Position numbers and translations under genes: made by a program. Under the pieces are notes generated by a model. That model made no database searches, was not told the origin of the DNA, and saw nothing but the letters and a program-made list of their open reading frames with translations. A stretch of DNA of 64,000 nt, from NCBI GenBank assembly GCA_958296405.1, contig OY282519.1, positions 2,092,132 through 2,156,131 of the forward strand, in the 5' to 3' direction. The stretch comes from an uncultured Pseudomonadales bacterium. Lineage in GTDB: Bacteria; Pseudomonadota; Gammaproteobacteria; Pseudomonadales; Azotimanducaceae. Positions within the stretch are counted from its first letter, which is position 1, and each line of letters begins with the position of its first letter. Of this stretch, positions 1 through 8,281 are shown piece after piece.

Positions 1-92
1 CGATCATGCAAATCGCCGGCCACTACACACCCTATGTGACGCACCAGCGGCCGCGCACCATTGGACTGCGCCTCACCTACGATTTCCCGTAG
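1..92 (+). CDS. TonB-dependent receptor, C-terminal end (partial)
   Basis: Only the last 29 codons are in the window, read from base 3 to the TAG at 90-92. The final residues RTIGLRLTYDF are a typical last beta-strand of an outer-membrane TonB-dependent receptor, ending in an aromatic residue before the last Pro. They nearly match the end of the complete receptor at 22519-24927 (RTIGLRLIF...). The gene lies 51 bases upstream of a TPR-sulfotransferase on the same strand, and the same two gene types are neighbours again near 20-25 kb. The substrate cannot be inferred from this fragment. Confidence 0.75.
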   Translation, partial: IMQIAGHYTPYVTHQRPRTIGLRLTYDFP

Positions 93-143
93 GCGCTTGC
101 GTTCGGGCAGCGGCTTGCTGAAGGCGCTGCCGGGGCTGGGCTA

Positions 144-2174
144 GTGCCAGAGCGGGGCTCGCAAGACGCGTTGCTTGCGGCGCAACGGGAGCTTGCGGCA
201 GGGAGACCGGCGCGTGCGGAGCGTGCGCTGGTCGCCTTGCTCGAAGCCGAGCCAGACAACGACGAGGCGCGGTACGCCTTTGCGGTGGCGTTGCGGCACG
301 GCCAAAAATGGCAGGCGGCACTCAACGCCCTCGCAGAGATTCTCAAACGCCGGCCGGGCTTCGGCAGGGCGCTGCAGGAGGTGGGGTACAACCACATCGC
401 CCGGCGCGACTTCGTCGCGGCACGGGCAGCGTTTGAGGAGGCGGTGGCGGCGGATCCGTCCCTCATCAATGGCTGGAAATGCCTCGTCAAGCTGTACGAG
501 GACGATGCGCCCGACGCCGCAGCGCGTGGCAAACTTGCGGCGGCCCGTGAGCGGGCGGCTTGGCTCGGTGGCCTGCCGGCGGAGCTGCTCACCGTCATCA
601 GCTACCTCTCCGAGGACCGGCTCGCCGACGCCGAGCGGCTGTGCAAGCACTTTCTGCGCACCAACCAGACCCATGTGGAAGGCATGCGCCTGCTGGCCGA
701 GGTGGCGACGCGCAACAAGGCCCTCGGCGAGGCGGAGTTCCTGCTGGAGAGCTGCGTCGAGTTCGAGCCGCGACACCGGGAAGCGCGCATCCAATACGCG
801 AGCGTGTTGTTGCAGGCGCAGAAGTTCGCCAAGGCGCGCGACCAAGCCGGGCAGCTGCTCCAGGAAACGCCCGAAGATGTCGGGATCGTTCGTTCCGTCT
901 ACGCCGCCGCCTTGGGCGGCGTGGGCAACACCGCGGCGGCCATTGAACACTATGAGCGGTTGATGGCGGCGCATCCAGACAGCCATCTGCATCCGATCGC
1001 GCTCGCCCATGTGTACAAGGCCCAAGGCGACATCGACCGTGCGGTGGCGCTCTACCAGCAGGCGTACCGCGTCAAGCGAGACCACGGCGACGCCTATTGG
1101 AGCCTCGCCAACACGAAGTCCCACACGTTTTCGGACGCCGAGATCGATGCGATGGTCGCGCTGGAAGTGACGCCGACCACAGCGGCGGAGGATCGCATCC
1201 ACATCTGTTTCGCCTTGGGCGCGGCTTTTGAGAGCCGCCAGGATTACGAGCGCGCGTTTGGCTACTACCGCAAGGGCAATGCGCTGCGGCAGGCGGATGC
1301 CGGACACAGCCCCGAACACCTTCAGGTGCGCATCGACAGCCAGATTGAGGTGTGTGGGGAGGCGTTGTTCGGCGCCAAGGCTGGCTTGGGTTGCGATGCG
1401 CCAGATCCGATCTTCATCGTTGGCCTGCCGCGCGCGGGATCGACCCTCATCGAGCAGATTCTCGCCTCGCACTCGCAGGTGGACGGCACGATGGAGCTGC
1501 ACAACATCCTCAATCTGGCGAAGCGGCTGCGTGGCCGCGACGCGCCCGGGGAGCCGCCGCGCTATCCGAAGCTCCTCGCGGAACTGGAGGATGGCTACTT
1601 CCGCCGCTTCGGCGAGCAATTCATCGAGGAGACGCGCGCCTACCGCGGCGGCGCGCCCTTCTTCATCGACAAGATGCCGAACAACTTCTTCCACATTGGC
1701 CTCATCCGGTTGATTCTGCCGAACGCGAAAGTCATCGACGCGCGCCGCCATCCCATGGATTGCTGCGTCAGCGGCTTCAAGCAGCTCTTTGGCGAAGGGC
1801 AGGAGTTCTCTTATGGGTTGCGCGAAGTCGGCAACTATTACCGCCAGTATGTGAGGTTGATGGACCACTGGGATGCCGTGCTCCCCGGTTTCGTGTTGCG
1901 GGTGCTGCACGAGGACGTGGTGGCAGACCTTGAAGGCCAAGTGCGGCGCATTCTGGACTTCTGTGGTTTGCCATTCGAGCCGGCCTGCGTGGCATACCAC
2001 CGTACGGAACGCAGCATTCGCACGCCGAGCGCGGAGCAGGTGCGCCAGCCCATTTCACGCGCCGCCATGGGCCAATGGCGCAACTTCGAGCCGTGGCTCG
2101 GGCCATTGCAGGAGGGTTTGGGCGTCGACACGGTGGAGCGTTACGAGCGCGAGCTGGGCGACGCCTTGCGGTGA
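144..2174 (+). CDS. TPR-repeat sulfotransferase
   Basis: A 676-residue protein. Roughly the first 400 residues are alanine-rich TPR-type helical repeats. The C-terminal domain is a PAPS-dependent sulfotransferase whose 5'-phosphosulfate loop, FIVGLPRAGSTLIEQ, starts near residue 423. It is followed by the HIGLIRLILPNAKVIDARRHP segment, which usually binds the 3'-phosphate. The family moves sulfate from PAPS to a hydroxyl or tyrosine acceptor; the TPR part probably selects a protein or peptide partner, but the acceptor is unknown. The start is the GTG at 144; no strong ribosome-binding site is visible. A paralogue of the same architecture lies at 20300-22300 with its sulfotransferase loop at almost the same residue. 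Both sit beside a TonB receptor. Confidence 0.88.
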   Translation: MPERGSQDALLAAQRELAAGRPARAERALVALLEAEPDNDEARYAFAVALRHGQKWQAALNALAEILKRRPGFGRALQEVGYNHIARRDFVAARAAFEEAVAADPSLINGWKCLVKLYEDDAPDAAARGKLAAARERAAWLGGLPAELLTVISYLSEDRLADAERLCKHFLRTNQTHVEGMRLLAEVATRNKALGEAEFLLESCVEFEPRHREARIQYASVLLQAQKFAKARDQAGQLLQETPEDVGIVRSVYAAALGGVGNTAAAIEHYERLMAAHPDSHLHPIALAHVYKAQGDIDRAVALYQQAYRVKRDHGDAYWSLANTKSHTFSDAEIDAMVALEVTPTTAAEDRIHICFALGAAFESRQDYERAFGYYRKGNALRQADAGHSPEHLQVRIDSQIEVCGEALFGAKAGLGCDAPDPIFIVGLPRAGSTLIEQILASHSQVDGTMELHNILNLAKRLRGRDAPGEPPRYPKLLAELEDGYFRRFGEQFIEETRAYRGGAPFFIDKMPNNFFHIGLIRLILPNAKVIDARRHPMDCCVSGFKQLFGEGQEFSYGLREVGNYYRQYVRLMDHWDAVLPGFVLRVLHEDVVADLEGQVRRILDFCGLPFEPACVAYHRTERSIRTPSAEQVRQPISRAAMGQWRNFEPWLGPLQEGLGVDTVERYERELGDALR

Positions 2175-2242
2175 CGCGCGGTGCTTGGCTTGCGCGGGCT
2201 TGAGGCTTGGGGGAGGCGTCGTGGCGATGGCGCCCTGGCGCT

Positions 2243-3220
2243 TTAGGCGGAGCCTTGGCGCGGCCCGTTCGCGTCCTCAGCGACGGCCGCGTTCAACACG
2301 CGGGCGGCAAACACCGCATTGACGCCGATGTCGTTGCTGCGCGTGGTCAGGGCGCGGCGATTGGGATGCAGGCGGCGGCGGGTCTCGCGGATCAGCGCAC
2401 GGAAGTGGGGCAGCCCCGCCGGCGTTGGCCCGTGCAAGTGCCAGAGTTCGCGCCAGTCTGCAACGAAACCTCGCATGAGCCGCGCGTAGGCGCCGCTCAA
2501 GGGCTGGTCGTTGGCTGGATTGGCAAGAAAATCCGCGATGAGGTCTTCCGCCAGTGCCGCGCACTCCCCGGGCGCCATCACCGGCGAACCGCTGCAGTGC
2601 TCGATGTTGAGCGCGGGGTCTCTGGCTGGGTCGAAGTGTACGAACTCAGCGGATGCTGCCACTGCGCCTGCGTCTCGCGCCGCGGCGGTGTGCGCTGCCT
2701 GCCAGAAACCGGAAGAACCGGTGGTGTCGATGACTAGGTGGATGCGCTCCGCATGGCTTTGATTCACCACGTTGTGCCGCCGCCAGGAGTCGAAAATCCA
2801 ACACTCGCCGGCGGCCATGTGGACACGCTCGGCGCCACAGTGGAAGGTGACGCGCTGATGCGTGACCACCGGGATGTGGATGCGCACACGGCTGAACCAG
2901 TGATAGTTGAAGTCCACATGCTGGCCAACTTCGGCGCCGGCATTGAGCTTCATCAGGCGCGAGCGCGACAGCACCACGCCGAAGCTCGCCATCACTTGCC
3001 GCATGTATGGGCAAGCCGCCAGATGCGGCGTGGCGCGCTTGGCGCCCTCGAACGAGTCATTGTCGCCGCCGCCGGAAGAGATGAGCGCGACGGCGAAGTT
3101 GCCTGGCGTGCCGTTTGGGTGCGGCATCCATGCCTCCCTGGGCAGCGCAAGCGCTTCCTCAGCTAGCTGTGCGGCGTCGAAACGCCAAGGCAGGCGAATG
3201 AAAGGGTGGCTCAAGCGCAT
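2243..3220 (-). CDS. Aspartyl/asparaginyl beta-hydroxylase-like 2OG oxygenase
   Basis: A 325-residue protein. The first ~180 residues match the aspartyl/asparaginyl beta-hydroxylase family (Fe(II)/2-oxoglutarate oxygenases). Visible features are the metal-site region GQHVDFNYHWFSRVRIHIPV and the later HNVVNQSHAERIHLVIDT, which carries the distal histidine and the arginine that usually binds 2-oxoglutarate. The last ~140 residues are a less recognisable helical extension. The start ATG overlaps the stop of the upstream sulfotransferase by 10 bases on the same strand, so the two are probably translationally coupled and act on one substrate. The substrate (protein side chain or free metabolite) cannot be read from sequence. 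Confidence 0.83.
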   Translation of the reverse strand: MRLSHPFIRLPWRFDAAQLAEEALALPREAWMPHPNGTPGNFAVALISSGGGDNDSFEGAKRATPHLAACPYMRQVMASFGVVLSRSRLMKLNAGAEVGQHVDFNYHWFSRVRIHIPVVTHQRVTFHCGAERVHMAAGECWIFDSWRRHNVVNQSHAERIHLVIDTTGSSGFWQAAHTAAARDAGAVAASAEFVHFDPARDPALNIEHCSGSPVMAPGECAALAEDLIADFLANPANDQPLSGAYARLMRGFVADWRELWHLHGPTPAGLPHFRALIRETRRRLHPNRRALTTRSNDIGVNAVFAARVLNAAVAEDANGPRQGSA

Positions 3221-3855
3221 GGCGAAAGCTCTCCAATCGGGTAGCCGAAGAGTTCGAAATCTTTGCGGTAGAAGTCCGTCACGGCTTGCAGGAGCTCGTC
3301 GTCATAGCAGTGGGCGAAGGGGGGATGGGCGGCGGTGTTCGCGCGCCGCAGGGCGGACTCGGGCAGGCCGACGCGCCGACAGGCCTCGTTGAAGGAGGCT
3401 TGCAGCGTCTCGTAGCGGCCAATGAAGTCCATGCCAACTTTGCTGGCGGCGTCTGTCAGGATGTCCGCTTGCGGTCGGGTCAACACACGCTGGCGGAAGC
3501 GCGGCACGCGCAACGCCCGCTTCATGAAGTTCGCCTCGTTGCCGGCGTAGCGGGGATTGCGCTTGTTCAACATGGCGGCCACGGAAACGAAGCGGTCGTA
3601 AGGGTTTCTGACGAAGGCGAACTTGAGATAGCTCCGCCACATCGTGTCTGGAAGCGATGCTTGAGCTTGGCGCAAAGAGATGTGGCCATGTCCGAGCTTG
3701 GCGAGGGCGGGCACAGGCAGACGCATGGTGGTGGTCAGGGATTGCTGTCGCCAATCGTCGTTGCCAAGCATGGGTTCAAGCGCCGCGCGCACCGCGTGGG
3801 TGCCGGTTCTGGGCACGGCAAAGAAGATGAACCTGTGTCGGTGCGAAACGATCAC
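3211..3855 (-). CDS. Small sulfotransferase-family protein
   Basis: The frame is open much further upstream, but homology begins at a GTG (3853-3855) giving VIVSHRHRFIFFAVPRTGTH, the phosphosulfate-binding start of Sulfotransfer_2-like enzymes. That gives 214 residues and avoids overlap with the divergent rpn gene. The second signature, FAFVRNPYDRFVSVAAML, is the usual 3'-phosphate segment. It is a short single-domain enzyme without TPRs, unlike the one at 144-2174. The stop overlaps the start of the hydroxylase-like gene downstream. No clear ribosome-binding site supports the GTG, so the start is less certain than the family. Confidence 0.8.
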   Translation of the reverse strand: MIVSHRHRFIFFAVPRTGTHAVRAALEPMLGNDDWRQQSLTTTMRLPVPALAKLGHGHISLRQAQASLPDTMWRSYLKFAFVRNPYDRFVSVAAMLNKRNPRYAGNEANFMKRALRVPRFRQRVLTRPQADILTDAASKVGMDFIGRYETLQASFNEACRRVGLPESALRRANTAAHPPFAHCYDDELLQAVTDFYRKDFELFGYPIGELSPCA

Positions 3856-4029
3856 CGCGCAGCCTGTGCCCGCCCGTCGCCACGGCGGATGGTAAGGCTT
3901 GCTCGCTCGTCGAGCGAGGGCACTGCCGCGGCGCGGGGTGGGTCGCTTCCGGGCCCGTCCGAAATGTCCCACGCCACATAGGGACGTTGGCTGGCAGATC
4001 AAGCGCGTCCGTCGGTCTATCTTGCGGCG

Positions 4030-5127
4030 ATGGCGTCTTCCGACGACACCTCGCGTCGGCCGCACGACCAAGCCTTCAAAGCGATCTTCTCGCATCGCCG
4101 GATGATCGAGGATGCGTTGCGTGGCTACGCAGTGCGCCCGGGTGGGCCGCTGCATCCGCGCACGGTCGCCGCGCTTGACTTTGACACGCTCGAGAGGCTG
4201 CCGACCGAGTGGATCGGCGACGGCTTCCGGCGCCGGCAGGGGGACCAAGCGTGGCGCTTGCGCTTCCGTTGGGCGCAGGATTGGGCGGCGCTAGGTGGCT
4301 GCCTGCTGATCTTGGTGGAGTTCCAGTCGCGGCCGGATCTGGACATGGCGCTGCGCATGGCGGGCTATGCGCTGGGTCTGCAGCGAGAGTTGAGTGCCGC
4401 CGGCGTGGTGCGTCCGGGCGGCCCGCGGCCGCCGGTGTTCCCGCTGGTGGTGTACAACGGCCCGCGGCGTTGGAACGCGCCGACGGAATTGTCGGCGTTG
4501 GCGCGGCCAGAGCTTGGCGCGGGAGCGGCCGAGGACGTAGCGGATGACCGACGGGCGTCCGGCGACTTGGCGGCGTTCCAACTGCGCCATGCCTACTTCG
4601 TGCTTGATTTTGAGTCCCGCCGCGGGGACGATCCAAGGCCCGGCAACGCGATGTCGGCGCTGATCGGCATGGAGGGCGCGCGCAACGAAGCGGAGCTGGT
4701 GGCGTGGCTCAAAGCCTTGGTGAGCCTGGCCGACCGGGGCTTGGCGCGGACGATGCTGGAATGGGCGCTGCGACGCTTGGGAATCACGGGCGCCAAGGCG
4801 GAGGAGATGAGGGCAATGGCGAGCTTGGACGAGTTTCATTCGCAGTTAGAGGAACGGGTGAAGGGTTGGACGGAGAAGTGGCTGGAGCAGGGCCGCGCCG
4901 AAGGCGTGGAGCAAGGCATCGAGCAGGGCCTCGCCGTGCAGCGCAAGGCCTTGCGGCGTCAGGCGGCGCTGCGGTTCGGGCCGGGCACCGAAGTGCTGCA
5001 TCCACTGCTTGAGCGCATGGACTCTCCGGCGCGGTTGGCCGATGTCGGCGAGTGGCTCATTGTGGACACGCTTGAACAGCTAGTCGCCAAGGTTGAGGCC
5101 ACGCTGGCGGAGGCTGACCGGCGCTGA
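4030..5127 (+). CDS. Rpn-family recombination-promoting nuclease
   Basis: A 365-residue protein of the Rpn/Transposase_31 group (PD-(D/E)XK DNA endonucleases). The N-terminal domain (about 1-205) shows the family pattern: DQAFKAIFSH near residue 13, Asp72 in RRQGDQAWRLRF, and the active-site motif LVEFQSRPDLDMALRM with Glu97-x-Gln99. A helical C-terminal module follows from about residue 227 (LKALVSLADRG...). It contains a run of four-residue xxQG repeats (EQGRAEGVEQGIEQGL) before a conserved tail ending AKVEATLAEADRR. In E. coli, Rpn proteins are toxic anti-phage nucleases restrained by a C-terminal protein made from an internal start. Here the same C-terminal module is repeated twice downstream. 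Confidence 0.9.
   Translation: MASSDDTSRRPHDQAFKAIFSHRRMIEDALRGYAVRPGGPLHPRTVAALDFDTLERLPTEWIGDGFRRRQGDQAWRLRFRWAQDWAALGGCLLILVEFQSRPDLDMALRMAGYALGLQRELSAAGVVRPGGPRPPVFPLVVYNGPRRWNAPTELSALARPELGAGAAEDVADDRRASGDLAAFQLRHAYFVLDFESRRGDDPRPGNAMSALIGMEGARNEAELVAWLKALVSLADRGLARTMLEWALRRLGITGAKAEEMRAMASLDEFHSQLEERVKGWTEKWLEQGRAEGVEQGIEQGLAVQRKALRRQAALRFGPGTEVLHPLLERMDSPARLADVGEWLIVDTLEQLVAKVEATLAEADRR
4816..5127 (+). CDS. Candidate intragenic RpnS-type C-terminal protein
   Basis: Inside the rpn gene, in the same frame, the ATG at 4816-4818 (MASLDEFHSQLEERVKGW...) is preceded by GGAGGAG at 4800-4806, with a 9-base spacer. Translation from it would give a 103-residue protein consisting of the xxQG repeat and conserved tail, without the nuclease domain. 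Published work on E. coli rpn genes shows such an internal product inhibiting the full-length nuclease. The same SD-ATG is kept in both downstream copies. It is an inference from sequence; no expression evidence exists here. Confidence 0.4.
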   Translation: MASLDEFHSQLEERVKGWTEKWLEQGRAEGVEQGIEQGLAVQRKALRRQAALRFGPGTEVLHPLLERMDSPARLADVGEWLIVDTLEQLVAKVEATLAEADRR

Positions 5128-5278
5128 CCACCGGTTCGCCGGCGGCGACACGCTCGCCGCGTCAGCGTCGCTCAAAGCGTTGGCGAGCTTGGCCGACCAG
5201 GGCTTGGCGCGGACGATGCTGGAATGGGCGCTGCGACGGTTGGGAATCACGGGCGCCAAGGCGGAGGAGGTGAGGGCA

Positions 5279-5638
5279 ATGGCGAGCTTGGACGAGTTTC
5301 ATTCGCAGTTCGAGGAGCGGGTGAAGGGTTGGACGGAGAAGTGGCTGGAGCAGGGTCGCGCGCAAGGTGTCGCGCAGGGCATGGAACAGGGCCTCGCGCA
5401 AGGCATGGAACAGGGGCGTGCACAAGGCGTGGAGCAGGGCCTCGCGGCTCAGCGCACGGCCTTGCGGCGTCAGGCGGCGCTGCGGTTCGGGGCGGGCGCC
5501 GAAGCGCTGCATCCACTCTTGGAGCGCGTGGATTCCCCGGCGCGGTTGGCCGATGTCGGCGAGTGGCTCATGGTCGACACGGTGGAGCAGCTTGTCGCCA
5601 AGGTTGAGGCCATGCTGGCGGAGGCTGATCTGCGCTGA
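5279..5638 (+). CDS. Stand-alone Rpn C-terminal module, copy 2
   Basis: This encodes the Rpn C-terminal region without a nuclease domain. The frame is open from a TTG at 5093, and homology to the upstream gene starts around 5171. I chose ATG 5279 because GGAGGAGG lies just upstream and the same SD-ATG occurs in the other two units. That gives 119 residues (MASLDEFHSQFEERVKGW...). ATG 5218 (MLEWALRR) is an alternative without a clear ribosome-binding site. The xxQG repeat is the longest of the three copies, and the tail ends AKVEAMLAEADLR. It could be a dedicated antitoxin for the Rpn nuclease, a recombination donor for the C-terminus, or a decaying duplicate. Confidence 0.6.
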   Translation: MASLDEFHSQFEERVKGWTEKWLEQGRAQGVAQGMEQGLAQGMEQGRAQGVEQGLAAQRTALRRQAALRFGAGAEALHPLLERVDSPARLADVGEWLMVDTVEQLVAKVEAMLAEADLR

Positions 5639-5789
5639 CCACTGGCTCGCCGGTTGCGACACCTTCACCGCGTCTGTGCCGCCCAAGGCGTTGGCGAGCT
5701 TGGCCGACCAGGGCTTGGCGCGGACGATGCTGGAATGGGCGCTGCGACGGTTGGGAATCACGGGCGCCAAGGCGGAGGAGATGAGGGCA

Positions 5790-6137
5790 ATGGCGAGCTT
5801 GGACGAGTTTCATTCGCAGTTAGAAGAGCGGGTGAAGGGTTGGACGGAGAAGTGGCTGGAGCAGGGTCGCGCCGAAGGCGTGGAGCAGGGCCGAGCTCAA
5901 GGCGTGGAACAGGGCTTGGCGCAAGGCGTGGAGCAGGGCCTCGCGGCTCAGCGCACGACCTTGCGGCGTCAGGCGGCGCTGCGGTTCGGGCCGGGCGCCG
6001 AAGTGCTGCATCCTCTCTTGGAGCGCGTGGATTCCCCGGCGCGGTTGGCCGATGTCGGCGAGTGGCTCATGGTCGACACGCTGGAGCGGCTTGTCGCCAA
6101 GGTTGAGGCCATGCTGGCGGGCGCTCGCATGCGCTGA
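5790..6137 (+). CDS. Stand-alone Rpn C-terminal module, copy 3
   Basis: The third tandem copy, in yet another frame. From ATG 5790 (GGAGGAG upstream) it encodes 115 residues: MASLDEFHSQLEERVKGW, a 32-residue xxQG repeat, and the conserved tail LHPLLERVDSPARLADVGEWLMVDTLERLVAKVEAML in two blocks, ending in GARMR rather than EADxR. ATG 5727 (MLEWALRR) is an alternative start. The frame stays open back into copy 2, but that upstream stretch is not homologous to anything and is presumably not translated. The open frame and intact SD argue against simple decay; function is inferred only from similarity to the RpnS-type inhibitors. Confidence 0.58.
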   Translation: MASLDEFHSQLEERVKGWTEKWLEQGRAEGVEQGRAQGVEQGLAQGVEQGLAAQRTTLRRQAALRFGPGAEVLHPLLERVDSPARLADVGEWLMVDTLERLVAKVEAMLAGARMR

Positions 6138-6258
6138 CCATCCAAGGTCGCTGGCGCCACCCTCGCCGCGTCGGCTCCAGTTGGGCTAGGCCCTGCTCCT
6201 TCCGGCGCCGTTCGCGGTGCGCTACAGTGGGCTGGCGCGTCCGCAAGGGAGCAAGCAC

Positions 6259-7149
6259 ATGAATCGGGAAATTGTCATTACATGCGCTGTCACGGGGGCA
6301 GGCGACACCGTCGGCCGGCATCCGGCCATCCCCGTCACACCGGCCGAGATCGCCGCCGCGGCCCTCGATGCGGCCAAGGCGGGGGCAGCCGTGGTGCATT
6401 GCCATGTGCGCGATCCCGTCACGGGGAAGGGCTCGCGCGATGTGGCGCTGTATCGGGAGGTGGTGGCGCGCATCCGTGATGCGGACACGGATGTGGTCAT
6501 CAACTTAACGGCTGGCATGGGTGGCGATCTCTTCATCGGCGCGGACGAGGATCCGAGGCGGTTCGGCGCGGACACGGACTTGGTTGGCGCTCTGGAACGC
6601 CTGCCGCACGTCGAAGAGCTATTGCCTGAGATCTGTTCGCTGGACTGTGGCTCATACAACTTCGGCGAAGGCAGCCTAGTCTATGTGTCGACGCCGGACA
6701 TGCTGCGTCGGGGCGCCAAGCGCATCCAAGAGTTGGGCGTGAAGCCGGAGCTGGAGGTGTTCGACACCGGGCATCTGTGGTTTGCCCGCCAGATGCACGA
6801 TGAGGGCCTGCTCGACGAGCCGCCGCTGTTTCAGCTTTGCCACGGCATCCGCTGGGGTGCGCCGCCTGAACTGGCGGTGCTGCAGGCTTGGGTGCAGCTG
6901 CTGCCCCCGGGCGCCAATTGGACCGCGTTCGCCATCAGCCGCGACCAAATGCCGTTCGCGGCGGCGGCGGCGTTGTTGGGCGGCAACGTGCGGGTCGGGC
7001 TTGAAGACAATCTCTATCTGCAACGTGGCGTCCATGCCAGCAACGCCCAACTGGTGGAGCGGGCGCGCACCATCGTTGAACTGATGGGGGCGGAGGTCGT
7101 GGGCCCGGCCGCGGCGCGCGAGAAGTTCGGCCTCGTCAAGCGCGGCTGA
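6259..7149 (+). CDS. BKACE-family beta-keto acid cleavage enzyme
   Basis: A 296-residue member of the BKACE (formerly DUF849) family, which uses acetyl-CoA to cleave beta-keto acids into acetoacetate and a new CoA thioester. The zinc ligands are visible as HCH (His47, His49) in [11 protein letters not shown], with the substrate-site segments NLTAGMGGD and GLEDNLYL. Position right before a carnitine 3-dehydrogenase and near caiD points to 3-dehydrocarnitine as substrate, releasing betainyl-CoA; this is a context inference, since the family has many specificities. ATG 6259 follows AAGGGAG; an upstream in-frame GTG at 6217 has poorer support. Confidence 0.85.
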   Translation: MNREIVITCAVTGAGDTVGRHPAIPVTPAEIAAAALDAAKAGAAVVHCHVRDPVTGKGSRDVALYREVVARIRDADTDVVINLTAGMGGDLFIGADEDPRRFGADTDLVGALERLPHVEELLPEICSLDCGSYNFGEGSLVYVSTPDMLRRGAKRIQELGVKPELEVFDTGHLWFARQMHDEGLLDEPPLFQLCHGIRWGAPPELAVLQAWVQLLPPGANWTAFAISRDQMPFAAAAALLGGNVRVGLEDNLYLQRGVHASNAQLVERARTIVELMGAEVVGPAAAREKFGLVKRG

Positions 7150-7160
7150 GCCAGCCCGCG

Positions 7161-8147
7161 TTGGCTGCGCAAACCCTCGGCATTGTCGGCGCCGGCGTCA
7201 TCGGCGCCGGTTGGGCCGCCCGGGCGCTGGCGCGGGGGCTCGATGTCATCGCATGGGACATCGCGCCGGGCTGGGAAGCCAAGTTGCGCACAGCGGTGGC
7301 GAATGCGTGGCCGGCGCTTGAATCCGTCGGCCTCTTCCCCGGCGCCAGCCAAGATCGGCTGCGCTGCGCTGGATCGCTCGAAGACGTTTGCGCCGAGGTG
7401 GGTTTTGTGCAGGAGAGCGCGCCAGAACGCCTTGCCGTGAAGCGCCGCCTGCTCGCCGAGCTGGACGCCGCAGCGCCGCCCGAAGTCATCCTCGCGTCGA
7501 GCACCTCTGGCCTCAAGCCTTCAGACCTCCAAGGCGATTGCCGCCATCCCGAACGGGTGCTGGTCGGGCATCCGTTCAATCCCGTGTACCTGCTGCCGTT
7601 GGTGGAGGTGCTGGGCGGTGAGCGCACCGCGCCGTCGGTGGTTGACCGGGCGGTCGCGTTCTACGCAGACCTCGGCATGCATCCCCTGCGGGTGCGGGTG
7701 GAAATCGAGGGCTTCTTGTCCGATCGGCTGCAGGAAGCCCTGTGGCGGGAAGCCCTGCACCTCGTCGCCGAAGATGTGGCGACGCCGGAGGAGCTCGACG
7801 CGGCCATCGCGTACGGGCCAGGCTTGCGCTGGGCCTTCATGGGCACCTTTCTGGCTTTTCATCTGGCTGGCGGGGAACACGGCATGCGGGATTTCATGCG
7901 CCAGTTCGGCCCGACGCTGAAGGCGCCGTGGACGCGCTTGGCGGCGCCTGAGCTCACGGATGCCCTCGCGGAAAAGGTGGCGGCCGGGGCAGAACGCTTG
8001 GCGGAAGGGCGTGGCGTGCGCGAGTTGGAGCGGTTGCGCGACGAATGTCTCGTGGCGATCATGCGGGCGCTCAGCACCTACGAAATTGGCGCCGGCCAAG
8101 TGTTGGCCGCACACGAAGATCGGCTGCGCAACGCCGTGCCCACGTAG
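7161..8147 (+). CDS. lcdH: L-carnitine 3-dehydrogenase
   Basis: A 328-residue NAD-dependent 3-hydroxyacyl dehydrogenase-fold enzyme. The Rossmann motif GIVGAGVIGAGWAA is at residues 7-20, and the catalytic His region is VGHPFNPVYLLPLVEVLGG near 135. The C-terminal segment YGPGLRWAFMGTFLAFHLAG is characteristic of carnitine dehydrogenases, which oxidise L-carnitine to 3-dehydrocarnitine. The frame starts at a TTG only 11 bases after the BKACE gene and reaches the Rossmann strand almost immediately, so no later start is plausible. With the gene upstream it forms the two steps of aerobic carnitine breakdown to betaine. Confidence 0.86.
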   Translation: MAAQTLGIVGAGVIGAGWAARALARGLDVIAWDIAPGWEAKLRTAVANAWPALESVGLFPGASQDRLRCAGSLEDVCAEVGFVQESAPERLAVKRRLLAELDAAAPPEVILASSTSGLKPSDLQGDCRHPERVLVGHPFNPVYLLPLVEVLGGERTAPSVVDRAVAFYADLGMHPLRVRVEIEGFLSDRLQEALWREALHLVAEDVATPEELDAAIAYGPGLRWAFMGTFLAFHLAGGEHGMRDFMRQFGPTLKAPWTRLAAPELTDALAEKVAAGAERLAEGRGVRELERLRDECLVAIMRALSTYEIGAGQVLAAHEDRLRNAVPT

Positions 8148-8281
8148 CATGCGGAGCTCGCCCGCAAGCGTCGGTATCCTCGCTGAAGCGGGGAGTTTGG
8201 CGTGACAACCGCCGCACGCGCCTGACGGCTTTGGCAACCGAACAGGCGTATGATGCTCAGCCAGCTTGGGCAAGCTAAGCC

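Larger units (their letters stand above)
4708..6178 (+). repeat. Three tandem copies of the rpn C-terminal module
   Basis: Three direct repeats are joined head to tail. Unit 1 is about 4708-5170 (the 3' part of the full-length rpn gene plus its trailer), unit 2 about 5171-5681, and unit 3 about 5682-6178. Starts are 463 and 511 bases apart. Coding and trailer sequences are very similar, including the bases after each stop (tgacca...), so the duplicated unit included the intergenic DNA. The length differences lie in the xxQG repeat, which spans 20, 36 and 32 residues in units 1, 2 and 3. The three units are in three different reading frames, so they are not one continuous fusion. Confidence 0.9.

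Noticed and set aside
141-2000. Long open frame antisense to the TPR-sulfotransferase
   Set aside because: GC-rich genes commonly leave the opposite strand open. The translation has no recognisable domain, while the plus strand has clear sulfotransferase motifs.
5093-5278. TTG 5093 as start of the second Rpn module
   Set aside because: It lies within the upstream gene and the first ~25 codons are unrelated to the module; the SD-supported ATG 5279 is better.
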